Part shown: positions 33,710 to 42,823 of the stretch, piece after piece
How positions within the stretch are numbered: position 1 is the stretch's first letter
Layout: the number at the start of each line of letters is the position of its first letter
Assembly: GCA_016719885.1 (NCBI GenBank)
Contig: JADJYF010000012.1
Span: forward strand, 62,001-126,000
Direction: 5' to 3'
Origin: Pseudomonadota bacterium
GTDB taxonomy: Bacteria; Pseudomonadota; Gammaproteobacteria; Ga0077536
Length of the DNA stretch: 64,000 nucleotides
The notes under the pieces: model-generated
What the model saw: only the letters and a program-made list of their open reading frames with translations
What the model was told of the DNA's origin: nothing
Databases searched by the model: none
Position numbers and translations under genes: made by a program

Positions 33710-35418
33710 CAGCCGAGACGCTCGGTGAGATCGACCACGCGCGACACTTCATCGAGCGAGGTCAGGCCTTCCAGCACGCGCTTGATGGCGACGTCGGCCA
33801 GGGACTGGAAGCCACGGCGGCGCGCCGCCACGGTCAGTTCCTTGAGCTTGGCGCTCTGCGCAATGAGTTCGTCGATTTCACGATCGAAGCGCAGCACCTC
33901 GATGATCGCGGTACGCCCTTCGTAACCCTGGTGCGGTGCGTGACCGAATTCCTCGGCGACGCGATAGAGCAGGCGGCCGCGCGCGCCGGGCTCGATGCCG
34001 AGGATGCGGCATTCGAGTTCGCTCGGTTCATAGGCTTCGCGGCAATCCATGCGCAGCTTGCGGATGAGGCGCTGAGCGATGATGCCGATGATGTTGCCCG
34101 CCAGGATCTCGGGCCGGATGCCCATGTCGAGCAGGCGCGGCAAGGTGCCCAGCGACGAATTGGTATGCAGGGTCGAGAACACCTGGTGGCCGGTCATGGC
34201 GGCGCGGAAAGCCATCGAGGCGGTGTCTTCGTCACGAATTTCGCCGACCAGGATGATGTCCGGGTCCTGGCGCAGGATGGAGCGCACGCCGCTGGCGAAA
34301 TCGAGCCGCGCGACTTCGTTGATGGACGTCTGGCGAATCATGCCCATCGGGTATTCCACCGGGTCTTCCAGGGTCATGATGTTGACCGACTCGGTGTTGA
34401 GGTGGTTCAAGAGGCTGTAGAGCGTGGTGGTCTTGCCGCTGCCGGTCGGGCCGGTCACCAGCAGCAGGCCTTCGGGCCGCGCCACCATGAGCTTCAAGGT
34501 CATCAGCACGTCGTCGTCGAGCCCGAGCTCGTCGATGGGCACGATGCCCTTTTGGCGGTCCAGCACGCGCAGCACGATGTTCTCGCCATGCACGGTGGGA
34601 AAGGTCGACACGCGAAAATCTATTTGGCGCCCCGACAGGCTGAGCGTGATGCGGCCGTCCTGCGGCGCGCGGGTCTCGGCGATGTCCATGCCGGACATCA
34701 CCTTCAAACGCACCGCCAGCGCCGACCAGTAGTTCTTGTGCAAGGAGCGGATCTGGCGCAGCACGCCGTCGATGCGATAGCGAAAACGCAGGAAGCCTTC
34801 TTCCGGTTCGAAGTGGATGTCCGACGCGCCGCGTTTCACCGCGTCGGACAACAGCGCGTTGACCAGGCGCACCACCGGCTGGCTGTACTCGGCGCTGTCG
34901 GCGTCGAGACTCTCGTAGTCGATTTCGCCGGTTTCGATTTCGCGCAGGATGCCGTCGACCGACAATTCGAAGCCGTAGAACTGGTCGATGGCTTTCTCGA
35001 TCTCGGCCTCGCCCGCCATCAAGGGCACGATTTCGACGGCGCCGCCGAGATGCGCGGCAATCTGGTCGAGTGCGACGACGTTGAAAGTGTCGGCCATCGC
35101 CACCGTCAGGCGATTGTTGTTGGCGTCGAAGGTCAGCGGCAGGATGTGAAAGCGCCGCGCCATGTCCTTGGGGATGAGACGAATGGCTTCCGAGTCCACC
35201 ACCACCTGCGAGAGCTGCGCCTTCTGCTGGCCGAGCGCGCCGCCCAGCACGTCGAGGATGATGGCCTCGGTGGCGAAGCCGAGCCGCACCAGGATGCGGC
35301 CCAGGTGATCGCGGTTCTTGCGCTGTTCGGTCAGCGCGATGCGGATCTGATCGGAACTGACGACGCCTTTCTGGACCAGCAGCTCGCCGATGCGCAGCGA
35401 TCGCTTGGGTGAATTCAT
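33709..35418 (-). CDS. mshE: MshE-like (GspE/PilB) pilus extension ATPase with c-di-GMP-binding N-terminus
   Basis: Residues 9-32 (RIGELLVQKGVVSSDQI and the following IALTEQ) and about 38-63 (LGRILVRLGFATEAIILDVL) match the two MshEN motifs that bind c-di-GMP. The ATPase core has Walker A TGPTGSGKTTTLYS, the Asp box and Walker B IILVGEIRDEDTASMAFRAA, and the His box HQVFSTLHTNSS. The zinc-binding tetracysteine of GspE is degenerate: one Cys remains in RMDCREAYEP, and the second CxxC pair reads HAPH (residues 493-496). ATGA overlaps couple it to the genes on both sides. It powers pilus polymerisation. Confidence 0.92.
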   Translation of the reverse strand: MNSPKRSLRIGELLVQKGVVSSDQIRIALTEQRKNRDHLGRILVRLGFATEAIILDVLGGALGQQKAQLSQVVVDSEAIRLIPKDMARRFHILPLTFDANNNRLTVAMADTFNVVALDQIAAHLGGAVEIVPLMAGEAEIEKAIDQFYGFELSVDGILREIETGEIDYESLDADSAEYSQPVVRLVNALLSDAVKRGASDIHFEPEEGFLRFRYRIDGVLRQIRSLHKNYWSALAVRLKVMSGMDIAETRAPQDGRITLSLSGRQIDFRVSTFPTVHGENIVLRVLDRQKGIVPIDELGLDDDVLMTLKLMVARPEGLLLVTGPTGSGKTTTLYSLLNHLNTESVNIMTLEDPVEYPMGMIRQTSINEVARLDFASGVRSILRQDPDIILVGEIRDEDTASMAFRAAMTGHQVFSTLHTNSSLGTLPRLLDMGIRPEILAGNIIGIIAQRLIRKLRMDCREAYEPSELECRILGIEPGARGRLLYRVAEEFGHAPHQGYEGRTAIIEVLRFDREIDELIAQSAKLKELTVAARRRGFQSLADVAIKRVLEGLTSLDEVSRVVDLTERLG

Positions 35419-37079
35419 GGCGCGCCGCCACCCGCCGGCGCCGACAACGCGGCGACGCGCGCCTGCGCGGCCTCGGCATTGAAGCCGGCGCTGCGCGCGG
35501 CGCGCAGGTCAAGGCTCTTGCGGTAATACTCGAGCGCCGCCGCGCCCTGGCCCATGTGATCGAGGCTGACGGCGAGGTTGAAGGCGTAGTCGGGATTGCC
35601 GGCCTCGAGTCGGGCGGCGTCGAAATAGGCCTGCTGCGCGTCGGGCCAGCGTTGCCGGCGTGCGTACCAGTTGCCGAGCGCCGCGTGCAGGTAGGCAGCG
35701 TCGGCATGCTCGTCGAGCAGCAGGCGCAAACGCGCCGCACCGCCTTCACCGTCGGCCTCGGTCATGTTGAACAAGGCCGCGCTCGCCACCGGGTCGTCGG
35801 GATTGCGCTTCAACACCGTCGCATAGCATTCGTAGGCGCGCGGCAGGTCGCCGCGTTTCAAGGCCACCGCGCCGAGGCCGAGCAAGGTGTCGCGGCGCTC
35901 CGGATCGAGTGCGCGCGCGCGGTCGTAAAGCTTGGCCGCCTCGTCGAGATTGCCGGCCTGGAACGCGGCATAGGCCTCGGCCAAGGTGACATCGACGCGA
36001 TTGGGGCGCTGGCTGCGCGAGATGCGCACTTCGCCACTCGCGATCTCTTCGCTCGCCGCGTGGCTTTGGGTTGCGGGCGCGGCGCGGCGCGGCGCGCGCG
36101 GGCGCTGCGGTTCACGCGGCCTGGCGGCAAGCGCATCGGCGGCCGCGGGCTTGGCTTCGGCGGGCGCGGCGGCGGGCGGCGGCGCCACATCGGCGGCGAC
36201 AGGCGCGCTGCCCTGGACCGTCTCCGCGCTCTCCACCTTGCTGCTCGCCTCTGGCGGCGGGCGGGTGTCGATGCGCGCCAAGGTGCCGTCGCTGTTGAGC
36301 GGCAGACCAAGTGGCGCGCCCGGGACGTGCAGTTCGCTGGGTGCCTTTTCGACGTCGCGTGCCACCGCCGGTGAGGGCACCACGTGCGGCGCGGGATTCA
36401 GGCCGGCGTAGTAGACGCCGAGACCGGCGATACCGAGCACGATGCAGATGGCGAGCGCCGCGACCCAGGTCAGCACGCGCCCGCTGCGCGGTCGCTCACC
36501 GGCGCGGAACACGGTTTGCGCGCCGGCCACGGTATGCGCGGCGACCTCTTCGAGCGTACCGTCCTCGCCCGGCTGGTCATTTTTCGGCGCGGACAAGGTC
36601 TGGGAGCGGTCGAAGTAATCATCGAGATCGCTCGACAGGCCGCGCGCATTGGGCAGGGTCGCAGTCTGTTCGCGACGCTCGACGCGGCTGGTGAAGGTAA
36701 CGTTGCCACCGTATTCGGCCGCCTCGAAATCTTCATCGGGCCCGCGCTCCATGGGCAGGAAATCGGTGTCGTTGCCATCGGCGGCGGCCGGCCCGTCCAA
36801 GGGTTCGAGGCTCAGGCTCTCGGGCAGGGTCATGGAAACGCTGCGGTCGAGATTGTCGTCGATGCGCAGGTCGAAGTCGGCCATGGTGGCGGCGGCGGCC
36901 TGCAGCGCGCGGCCGTCGATCTGCACGGTGTCGTCCTGGGATTTGCTGTAGGGCGAGATGCGCGTGACGACGCCGTTGTCGGCGGCCGGCGCTTCGTCGC
37001 CCGCGGCCCGCGCGGCGCGTTCCTCCTGCGCCTTCTTGTCGGCCTCGGCGCGGCGCAAGGCGTCCATCAACAGGCTCAT
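35415..37079 (-). CDS. mshN: MshN-like TPR protein of pilus biogenesis
   Basis: The start MSLLMDALRRAEADKKAQ is typical of MshN/GspB-like proteins. One membrane helix lies at about 205-230 (VLTWVAALAICIVLGIAGLG). Proline/alanine-rich linkers follow, and the C-terminal third is TPR: AYAAFQAGNLDEAAKLYDRA, LLGLGAVALKRGDLPRAYEC and later repeats. It probably assists secretin or pilus assembly in the periplasm. It sits between the secretin and the ATPase genes as mshN does in MSHA loci. Confidence 0.8.
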   Translation of the reverse strand: MSLLMDALRRAEADKKAQEERAARAAGDEAPAADNGVVTRISPYSKSQDDTVQIDGRALQAAAATMADFDLRIDDNLDRSVSMTLPESLSLEPLDGPAAADGNDTDFLPMERGPDEDFEAAEYGGNVTFTSRVERREQTATLPNARGLSSDLDDYFDRSQTLSAPKNDQPGEDGTLEEVAAHTVAGAQTVFRAGERPRSGRVLTWVAALAICIVLGIAGLGVYYAGLNPAPHVVPSPAVARDVEKAPSELHVPGAPLGLPLNSDGTLARIDTRPPPEASSKVESAETVQGSAPVAADVAPPPAAAPAEAKPAAADALAARPREPQRPRAPRRAAPATQSHAASEEIASGEVRISRSQRPNRVDVTLAEAYAAFQAGNLDEAAKLYDRARALDPERRDTLLGLGAVALKRGDLPRAYECYATVLKRNPDDPVASAALFNMTEADGEGGAARLRLLLDEHADAAYLHAALGNWYARRQRWPDAQQAYFDAARLEAGNPDYAFNLAVSLDHMGQGAAALEYYRKSLDLRAARSAGFNAEAAQARVAALSAPAGGGAP

Positions 37080-37163
37080 GGGCGCGCCTCGCGTGCGCCT
37101 GCCCGCGCCATGCTCGGCAACGACAACGGCGCGATGTACGCAACGCGCGACATGCTCACGACC

Positions 37164-38864
37164 TCAGGGCGTCGCCGGCGCGGGCACCGCGGCGCTGGGC
37201 GGCGGCGTGTGGCCGAGCAGGGCCGCGTAGTCCTTCAGGTCGGTGTTGATGTTCGGGTCGCGCACCACCACCGGGCGCAGGAACACCACCAGTTCGGTCT
37301 TGCGCTTGTTGGTTTCCTCGGTGCGAAAGAACATGTCGCCCAGCACCGGGATGCGGGAAAAGCCCGGCACGTCACGGTGGCCGCCGCGAATGTCGTCCTG
37401 CATGAGTCCGCCCAGCACGCCGATCTGGCCATCGACCAGTTTCAACACCGACTCCATTTCACGCACGCGGATCACCGGCACGAGATTGGTGACGTTGCTC
37501 GACGAGCCACGCAACTCGGTGATCAAGGCCGGGCCCGGATCGACGGCATCGTCAATCTTCTGCGAGATGGTGGGACGCACGGTGAGCGTCACCTCGCTGT
37601 TGGCCGACACCTGCGGCGTGACCGCCATCACGAGTCCCACCGGCACCGAGTGCACATCGGTCTCGACCAGGGTGCGGCCCTGGGAGGTGGTGGTGGAATC
37701 CTTGTCGGTGACATTGAGCGTGAAGTAGACCAGTTCCTCCACCACTTTCAGCACCGCGGTCTGGTTGTTGAGCACCATCAGGCGCGGACTCGACAGCACG
37801 CGCGTATCGCCGAATTCGTGCAACAGGCGCACGGTGGCGGTCACGGTGTTGTCGCCCAGCGCCGGATTCTTGTAGCCGAGGGTGAATGACGAAATGGCGT
37901 TGTCGATGGCGCCGTCGGCAATCTTGCCGAGCATGGTCTGATCGACGGTGAAACCCGCCGAATTCGAATTGTTCAGCAACAGGTTCCAGTCGACACCCGC
38001 CTGGTACTGATCGCTCAGGGACACCTCGACGATGGTCGCCTCGATCATGACCTGGCGCCGCGCGTTGACCAGCACGCGCTGGATGAATTCTTCGATGGTT
38101 TTGTGCTGGCGACTGGTGGCGCGCACCGTGATGAGTCCGCTCTCGGCGTTGACGATGACCTTGTCCGAGGCCTGGGTGTCGCCGCTGGTGTTGTTGGCTT
38201 CACCGAGTATCGACAGGATGTTGGAACGCAACGTGTCCCAGAAGCGGTTGTAGGAACGGGTCTCGAGACGCGTGGACGAGGAGTTGTTCTCGCCGCCACC
38301 ACCACTGCTGCGACCGCCACCGCCGCCACCGTCCTCCACCGAGCTGTCGCCGGTGGTGGCGACACGCGTGGCGACGTTGACCGTGGTATCGATGTCGCGC
38401 GCGAGATTGACGTAACCGACTTCGTACGTGCGCAGGTAGGCATCGTCGGGGGCGATGACGATGGTGTCCTGCGTCACCTCGTAGCGCAGCGACACCTGGC
38501 GCGCGACGCGCTCGAGGATCTGCGGCAAGGTCTGGTCGATGGCGTTGAGCGTGACATTGCCGCTGATGGCGCCACCGATATCGATGTTGAGCTTGGCGTC
38601 GCGGGCCAGCGCGAACAGCAATTCGCGCACCGGCACATCGTTGACCACCACGGTGTAGCGCTCGGGCGCGGGCGTGGCGGCCGGCGTCGGCACGTAAGGT
38701 ACCTGGCCTACCACTTCGGGAATGCTGCTGGCGGGCGCGACCGGGGCATTGTTCAGATGGCCGGCCGGCGGCGCGGCCGGCGGATGCGGACGAATCTCGG
38801 CACAACCGGCGACCAGCAGCGCCAGCAGCGCCAGCAGCGTCACGACTATCGCTTTGAATTTCAT
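37164..38864 (-). CDS. mshL: MshL-like outer-membrane secretin
   Basis: The ATG at 38864 follows GAGG at nine bases and gives a lipoprotein signal (MKFKAIVVTLLALLALLVAG then Cys). The N-terminal STN-like region includes DVPVRELLFALARDAKLNID; the secretin domain includes VMIEATIVEVSLSDQYQAGV and, near the end, VPGFSRIPVLGDMFFRTEE. A Gly/Ser-rich insert (GGGGGGRSSGGGG) sits at about 168-185. The 566-residue product would form the pilus exit pore. Earlier in-frame ATGs at 38870 and 38915 are less likely. Confidence 0.92.
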   Translation of the reverse strand: MKFKAIVVTLLALLALLVAGCAEIRPHPPAAPPAGHLNNAPVAPASSIPEVVGQVPYVPTPAATPAPERYTVVVNDVPVRELLFALARDAKLNIDIGGAISGNVTLNAIDQTLPQILERVARQVSLRYEVTQDTIVIAPDDAYLRTYEVGYVNLARDIDTTVNVATRVATTGDSSVEDGGGGGGRSSGGGGENNSSSTRLETRSYNRFWDTLRSNILSILGEANNTSGDTQASDKVIVNAESGLITVRATSRQHKTIEEFIQRVLVNARRQVMIEATIVEVSLSDQYQAGVDWNLLLNNSNSAGFTVDQTMLGKIADGAIDNAISSFTLGYKNPALGDNTVTATVRLLHEFGDTRVLSSPRLMVLNNQTAVLKVVEELVYFTLNVTDKDSTTTSQGRTLVETDVHSVPVGLVMAVTPQVSANSEVTLTVRPTISQKIDDAVDPGPALITELRGSSSNVTNLVPVIRVREMESVLKLVDGQIGVLGGLMQDDIRGGHRDVPGFSRIPVLGDMFFRTEETNKRKTELVVFLRPVVVRDPNINTDLKDYAALLGHTPPPSAAVPAPATP

Positions 38865-38915
38865 GTGCATGGGCCTCGGGTCGCGGTTCGGGATCGCCCA
38901 TTTCCAACATAACAC

Positions 38916-38921
38916 ATTATA
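38916..38921 (-). promoter_or_regulatory. Probable sigma-70 -10 box for mshL
   Basis: TATAAT lies on the minus strand in an unusually AT-rich stretch (about 38910-38960) of a GC-rich genome, 52 bases before the mshL ATG. No good TTGACA is found at 17 bases, so recognition may need an activator. It would give the secretin operon a promoter independent of mshM. Confidence 0.4.
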
Positions 38922-38991
38922 AATCTACTATAAATATCTAATAAATAAAGAACTCTACCCCTTTCAAAATCCGCCTTGCCAGGCCCGAGGG

Positions 38992-40161
38992 CTAGTGCGC
39001 CGAGCGGCCGCCCGATGGCGACGGCAAGGCGTCGACGTCGGGGTCGGGCAGTCCCGCCGGCGCCAGGTGTTCCAATCCCACCAAGCCGGTCTCGGGCGAT
39101 ACGCGCGGAGCAGGCGCCACGTCGGCGACAGGTGCATGGCGGCCGCCCGGCGCCGACGCGGCGGTCGCCAACGGGGGCGAGGCTGGCGACGCGGGCAGCT
39201 TAGGCTCGCCGACCGCGTCGGCCGTCGGCGCCACGGTCGCCGCGGCACGGCGCGGGAAAAATTCCCGGTCGAGGGCAAGCCGCCAGAGCAGCACGACTGC
39301 GAGCGCCAGCGCGAGCGCCGCCAGCCACGGGCGGCGCGAGCGATGCGATGTGGCGCCGAATTCGCTGTCGGCCACCGCGCGCTGGACGTGTTTGGCGTCC
39401 ACCACGCTCGCCTGGTCGGCATAGGCCGCCAGCAAGGCTTTATCGGCCAGCACGTTGATTCGACGCAACAGGCCCAGCGAGGCGCGCTCGATGGCGCGAA
39501 TGGCGCCGGGCGCGAACAGGCCCTCGCCGCGATAGCCGCTGGCGCGCAGACGCGCCATGAGGTAATCGCGGATCTGCTCGCGCTTGAGCGGCGTGAGCTC
39601 GAAGCCATGGGTGATGCGCTCGCGCAGCTGGCGGATCTCGTGCAGCGCGAGCTTGTCGTCGAGCTCGGGCTGGCCGAAAAGCACGATCTGCAGCAGCTTG
39701 GCCTGGGTGGTCTCGAGATTGCTGAGCAGGCGGATCTCTTCCAGCGTCTCGACCGGCATGGCCTGCGCTTCCTCGATGAACATCACCACCCGCTTGCCGG
39801 CCGCGTGGCGCGCCAGCAGGTAGTCCTGCAGGGCATGCAGCACCTTGAGCTTGGAATCCTCGGGTGCGGCGGCCAGGCCGAGTTCGGTGGCGATGGCGTG
39901 CAGCACGGCGTCAGGATTGAGACGCGGATTGGCGACGTAGACGATTTCACAGTCGGCCGGCAGCTCGCGCTCGAGCATGCGACACAGCATGGTCTTGCCG
40001 CTGCCGACCTCGCCCACCACCTTGACGATGCCTTCACCGCGCGCGGTGGCGTAGATCAGCGCTTCCAGCACCGCGCCGCGGTTGCCACCGGAAAAAAAGA
40101 ACTCGGGGTCGGGCGTGATGCGGAACGGTGGCTTGCCGAGCCCGAAATGCCGTTCGTACAC
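38992..40161 (-). CDS. mshM: MshM/ExeA-like AAA ATPase
   Basis: The GTG at 40161, two bases after the regulator's stop, gives VYERHFGLGKPPFRITPDPE, the standard ExeA/MshM opening. Walker A is GEVGSGKTMLCRML and Walker B VVMFIEEAQAM, followed by LEEIRLLSNLET. A membrane helix (RRPWLAALALALAVVLLWRL) lies at about 270-290, then a proline/alanine-rich periplasmic tail. ExeA-type ATPases help place the secretin in the cell wall. The gene is followed by mshL. Confidence 0.88.
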   Translation of the reverse strand: MYERHFGLGKPPFRITPDPEFFFSGGNRGAVLEALIYATARGEGIVKVVGEVGSGKTMLCRMLERELPADCEIVYVANPRLNPDAVLHAIATELGLAAAPEDSKLKVLHALQDYLLARHAAGKRVVMFIEEAQAMPVETLEEIRLLSNLETTQAKLLQIVLFGQPELDDKLALHEIRQLRERITHGFELTPLKREQIRDYLMARLRASGYRGEGLFAPGAIRAIERASLGLLRRINVLADKALLAAYADQASVVDAKHVQRAVADSEFGATSHRSRRPWLAALALALAVVLLWRLALDREFFPRRAAATVAPTADAVGEPKLPASPASPPLATAASAPGGRHAPVADVAPAPRVSPETGLVGLEHLAPAGLPDPDVDALPSPSGGRSAH

Positions 40162-40163
40162 CG

Positions 40164-41594
40164 CTAGTCGTCCGCCGCGGCGGGCGGCGATAAGCGCGCC
40201 AGGCGGCTGTAGAGCGTGGTGCGATTGACGCCCAGCAGGCGCGCGGCCTTGCTGAGGTTGCCCTCGCCGAGACGCAAGGCCGCCTCGATGTACTGGCGCT
40301 CGAGCGCCGCCAGCTCGTCGTCGAGGCGGAAACCGGGCTGGCGCAGACGTTGTTCCGGCGCCCAGCCGGCGCCGGCCCGCGGCGACGGCGCGGCGTCGAA
40401 ATCGAGCTCCAGCTCCGGGCGCAATTGCGCCGCCGTCACGCACTGGCCGGGATAGCGCGCGCCGAGGCGGATGACGATATTGCGCAGCTCGCGCACGTTG
40501 CCGGGAAAGGCGTAGGCGGCCAGCAAGTCGGCGGCCGCCGACTCCAGCGTGAAAGGCTTGATGCTGGCCGCGTACTGGCGCTGGAAGGCGTCGAGCAGCA
40601 GCCGCCAGTCGTCGCCGCGACTGCGCAGCGGCGGCACGCTGATGGTCAGCACGCGCAGGCGATGGAAAAGATCCTGGCGAAACTGCCCGCTGCGCGCCAG
40701 CTCGCGCAGCTCGCGGTTGGTGGCGGCGACGATACGCGCATTGGAGCGTCGGGCCTCGGTTTCACCGAGCCGGTAGTACTCGCCGTTCTCCAGCACGCGC
40801 AGGAACTTGGCCTGCAGGTCGAGCGGCATCTCGCCCACTTCGTCGAGAAACAGCGTGCCGTCACTGGCTTCTTCGAAGAACCCGGCGCGCGCCTTGTCGG
40901 CGCCGGTATAGGCGCCGCGCGCGTGGCCGAACAGCTGCGCTTCGAGCAGGTCAGGACTGAAGGCCGCGCAGTTCATGGTCAGCAAGGGCCCGCGTCGGCG
41001 CCCGCTGGCGGCGTGCAGGGCCTGCGCCACCAGTTCCTTGCCGCTGCCGGACTCGCCTTCCACCAGCACCGGGAACGGCGTGTCGGCGAATTGCTCGATG
41101 AGGGCACGCAGGGTGGTCATGACCGGGCTCGCGCCCAGCAGCAGCTCGCCGGCGCCGGCGCCGACCTGCGCGGACGGCGGCAGGCGCTCGGCATCGAGCA
41201 GCAGCAGCTGGTGCTCGAGGCGCGCGCGCAGCAGCGCCGGTTCGCAGGGTTTGGGCACGAAATCCACCGCGCCCAGGGTCAGGGCGTGCTGGATGTTGCG
41301 CCGCTCGTCCTGGCCGGACAGCACCAGCACTTTCATGGCCGGGTTGAACGCGAACAGCTCGCCGATCAGGGCAAAGCCTTCGTCCGGCCCGTGGGGCTCG
41401 GGCGGCAGTCCGAGGTCCACCAACGCGAGTTCGGGCGCCGGGCCCGGTTTGCGCAGCAGCTCGCGCGCTTCGGCGCGGCTCGCCGCGCTGACGATGTCGA
41501 AGTCATCGCCGAGCACGAAGCCCAGCGCATCGACGATCAGCTCGTCGTCATCGACCAGCAGCAGCACGGGGCGCCGGGGTGCTGGCGAGTTCAA
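40164..41594 (-). CDS. NtrC-type sigma-54-dependent response regulator
   Basis: The receiver domain (about 9-125) has LLLVDDDELIV with the acidic pocket and LALVDLGLP with the phosphorylated Asp. The AAA+ domain has Walker A VEGESGSGKELVAQAL, the sigma-54 contact loop as GAYTGA (in FGHARGAYTGADKARAG), and Walker B GTLFLDEVGEMPL. A Fis-type HTH (EGNLSKAARLLGVNRTTLY) ends the protein. It heads the pilus operon, 10 bases after metF. The sigma-54 promoter and twin palindromes before the pilin gene are its obvious target, and the kinase encoded at 25459-27255 its likely partner. It is also similar to PrsR-type regulators. Confidence 0.88.
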   Translation of the reverse strand: MNSPAPRRPVLLLVDDDELIVDALGFVLGDDFDIVSAASRAEARELLRKPGPAPELALVDLGLPPEPHGPDEGFALIGELFAFNPAMKVLVLSGQDERRNIQHALTLGAVDFVPKPCEPALLRARLEHQLLLLDAERLPPSAQVGAGAGELLLGASPVMTTLRALIEQFADTPFPVLVEGESGSGKELVAQALHAASGRRRGPLLTMNCAAFSPDLLEAQLFGHARGAYTGADKARAGFFEEASDGTLFLDEVGEMPLDLQAKFLRVLENGEYYRLGETEARRSNARIVAATNRELRELARSGQFRQDLFHRLRVLTISVPPLRSRGDDWRLLLDAFQRQYAASIKPFTLESAAADLLAAYAFPGNVRELRNIVIRLGARYPGQCVTAAQLRPELELDFDAAPSPRAGAGWAPEQRLRQPGFRLDDELAALERQYIEAALRLGEGNLSKAARLLGVNRTTLYSRLARLSPPAAADD

Positions 41595-41604
41595 GTTCAG
41601 GCGC

Positions 41605-42471
41605 TCACGCGCGACCGCGTCCGCGGATGGCGAGGTGGCTGCAGATGGCGCTCGCCGCTTCGTGCTGGTTCATGGTGTAGAAATGCAGGCCCGGCGCGCC
41701 GCCTGCCAGCAGCCGCTCGCACAGGCGCGTCACCACCTCGATGCCGAAATCGGCGATGGCGCCGTGATCGTCGCCGAATTCCTGCAGGTGCTTGACCATC
41801 CAGCGCGGCAGCTCGGCGCCGCACATCTCGGAAAAACGCCTCAAGTTGGAAAAATTGGTGATCGGCATGATGCCCGGCACTACGGGCACGTCGACGCCGC
41901 GCTTGTGCACTTCGTCGAGAAAGCGGAAATAGGCGTCGGAGTTGTAGAAATACTGGGTGATGGCGCCGTTGGCGCCGGCCGCGACCTTGCGCTGGAAGTT
42001 GTCGATATCGGCACTGGCGCTGGCCGCCTGCGGGTGGATCTCGGGATAGGCCGCGACCTCGATGCGGAAATGCTGGCCGGTCTCGCGGCGGATGAACTCG
42101 ACCAGCTCGTTGGCATGGCGCAACTCGCCAAAGCCGCTGGTGCCGGACGGCATGTCGCCGCGCAGCGCCACCAGGTGACGAATGCCGGACTCCTTGTAGC
42201 GCGCCAGCACCGCGCGGATGTCGGCCAGGCCGAAGCCGATGCAGGACAGGTGCGGCGCGGTCTCGATGCCGGTGTCCTCGCGCAGTTCCAGCACCGTCTC
42301 CAGGGTCAGGTCGCGGGTCGTGCCGCCGGCGCCGAAAGTCACGGAAAAGAATTCAGGGGCGAGTTCCATGAGCTTGCGCCGCGTGGTGGCGAGGCGCGCC
42401 ACGCCTTCCGGCGTACGCGGCGGAAAGAATTCAAAGGACAGGCCTACGGAACGCGCGCTGGAGCTGGTCAT
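41605..42471 (-). CDS. metF: 5,10-methylenetetrahydrofolate reductase
   Basis: MetF reduces methylenetetrahydrofolate to methyltetrahydrofolate for methionine synthesis, with FAD. The 288-residue sequence has the family marks LSFEFFPPRTPEGVA, FFSVTFGAGGTTRD, HLSCIGFG, LVALRGDMPSG, AAYPEIHPQA and PVVPGIMPITNFSNL. ATG 42471 gives the usual length; upstream codons are in-frame but unconserved. It precedes the pilus regulator by 10 bases and is divergent from tkt. Confidence 0.95.
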   Translation of the reverse strand: MTSSSARSVGLSFEFFPPRTPEGVARLATTRRKLMELAPEFFSVTFGAGGTTRDLTLETVLELREDTGIETAPHLSCIGFGLADIRAVLARYKESGIRHLVALRGDMPSGTSGFGELRHANELVEFIRRETGQHFRIEVAAYPEIHPQAASASADIDNFQRKVAAGANGAITQYFYNSDAYFRFLDEVHKRGVDVPVVPGIMPITNFSNLRRFSEMCGAELPRWMVKHLQEFGDDHGAIADFGIEVVTRLCERLLAGGAPGLHFYTMNQHEAASAICSHLAIRGRGRA

Positions 42472-42823
42472 GGTATTCAGGTTCACACGGCGAGGGCGGC
42501 GCGCCAATGGCGCTGTCCCCAGGGTTGTCGACACTGCCGGCGATTATCCCTGACGCACCGGCATTCTCATAACAAACCGACCTGCTTCACAGCCACCGAG
42601 GTAGCGCAATGCAGCAGGTCTCTTTAAAATGCGGGCTTCATTTTTTCGGGTCCGACGGACGAGCGCGACGCGCTTGCCGGTCCACCGCACCAGGCGCCGC
42701 GGGGCTCCTGCGTTCCTCGGAATGCGCGCGGCCGACCCATTCAATTCACCGGTTCGCGCCCCGCGTGCCGCCCTGTCGTTGGCGCGCCGCCGCGCACCGA
42801 CGACGAGTCTTGAGGGAATCAGC
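42472..42823. other. Divergent metF/tkt intergenic region
   Basis: No gene is apparent in these 352 bases. An 8-bp inverted repeat, GACCTGCT (42579-42586) with AGCAGGTC (42613-42620), lies in the middle, and TAAAAT at 42625-42630 could be a -10 box for tkt, without a good -35. I looked for a SAM or SAH riboswitch before metF and did not find a recognisable core. Confidence 0.4.

Noticed and set aside
42472..42823. SAM or SAH riboswitch before metF
   Set aside because: Only an 8-bp inverted repeat is present; the conserved cores of these riboswitches were not seen.
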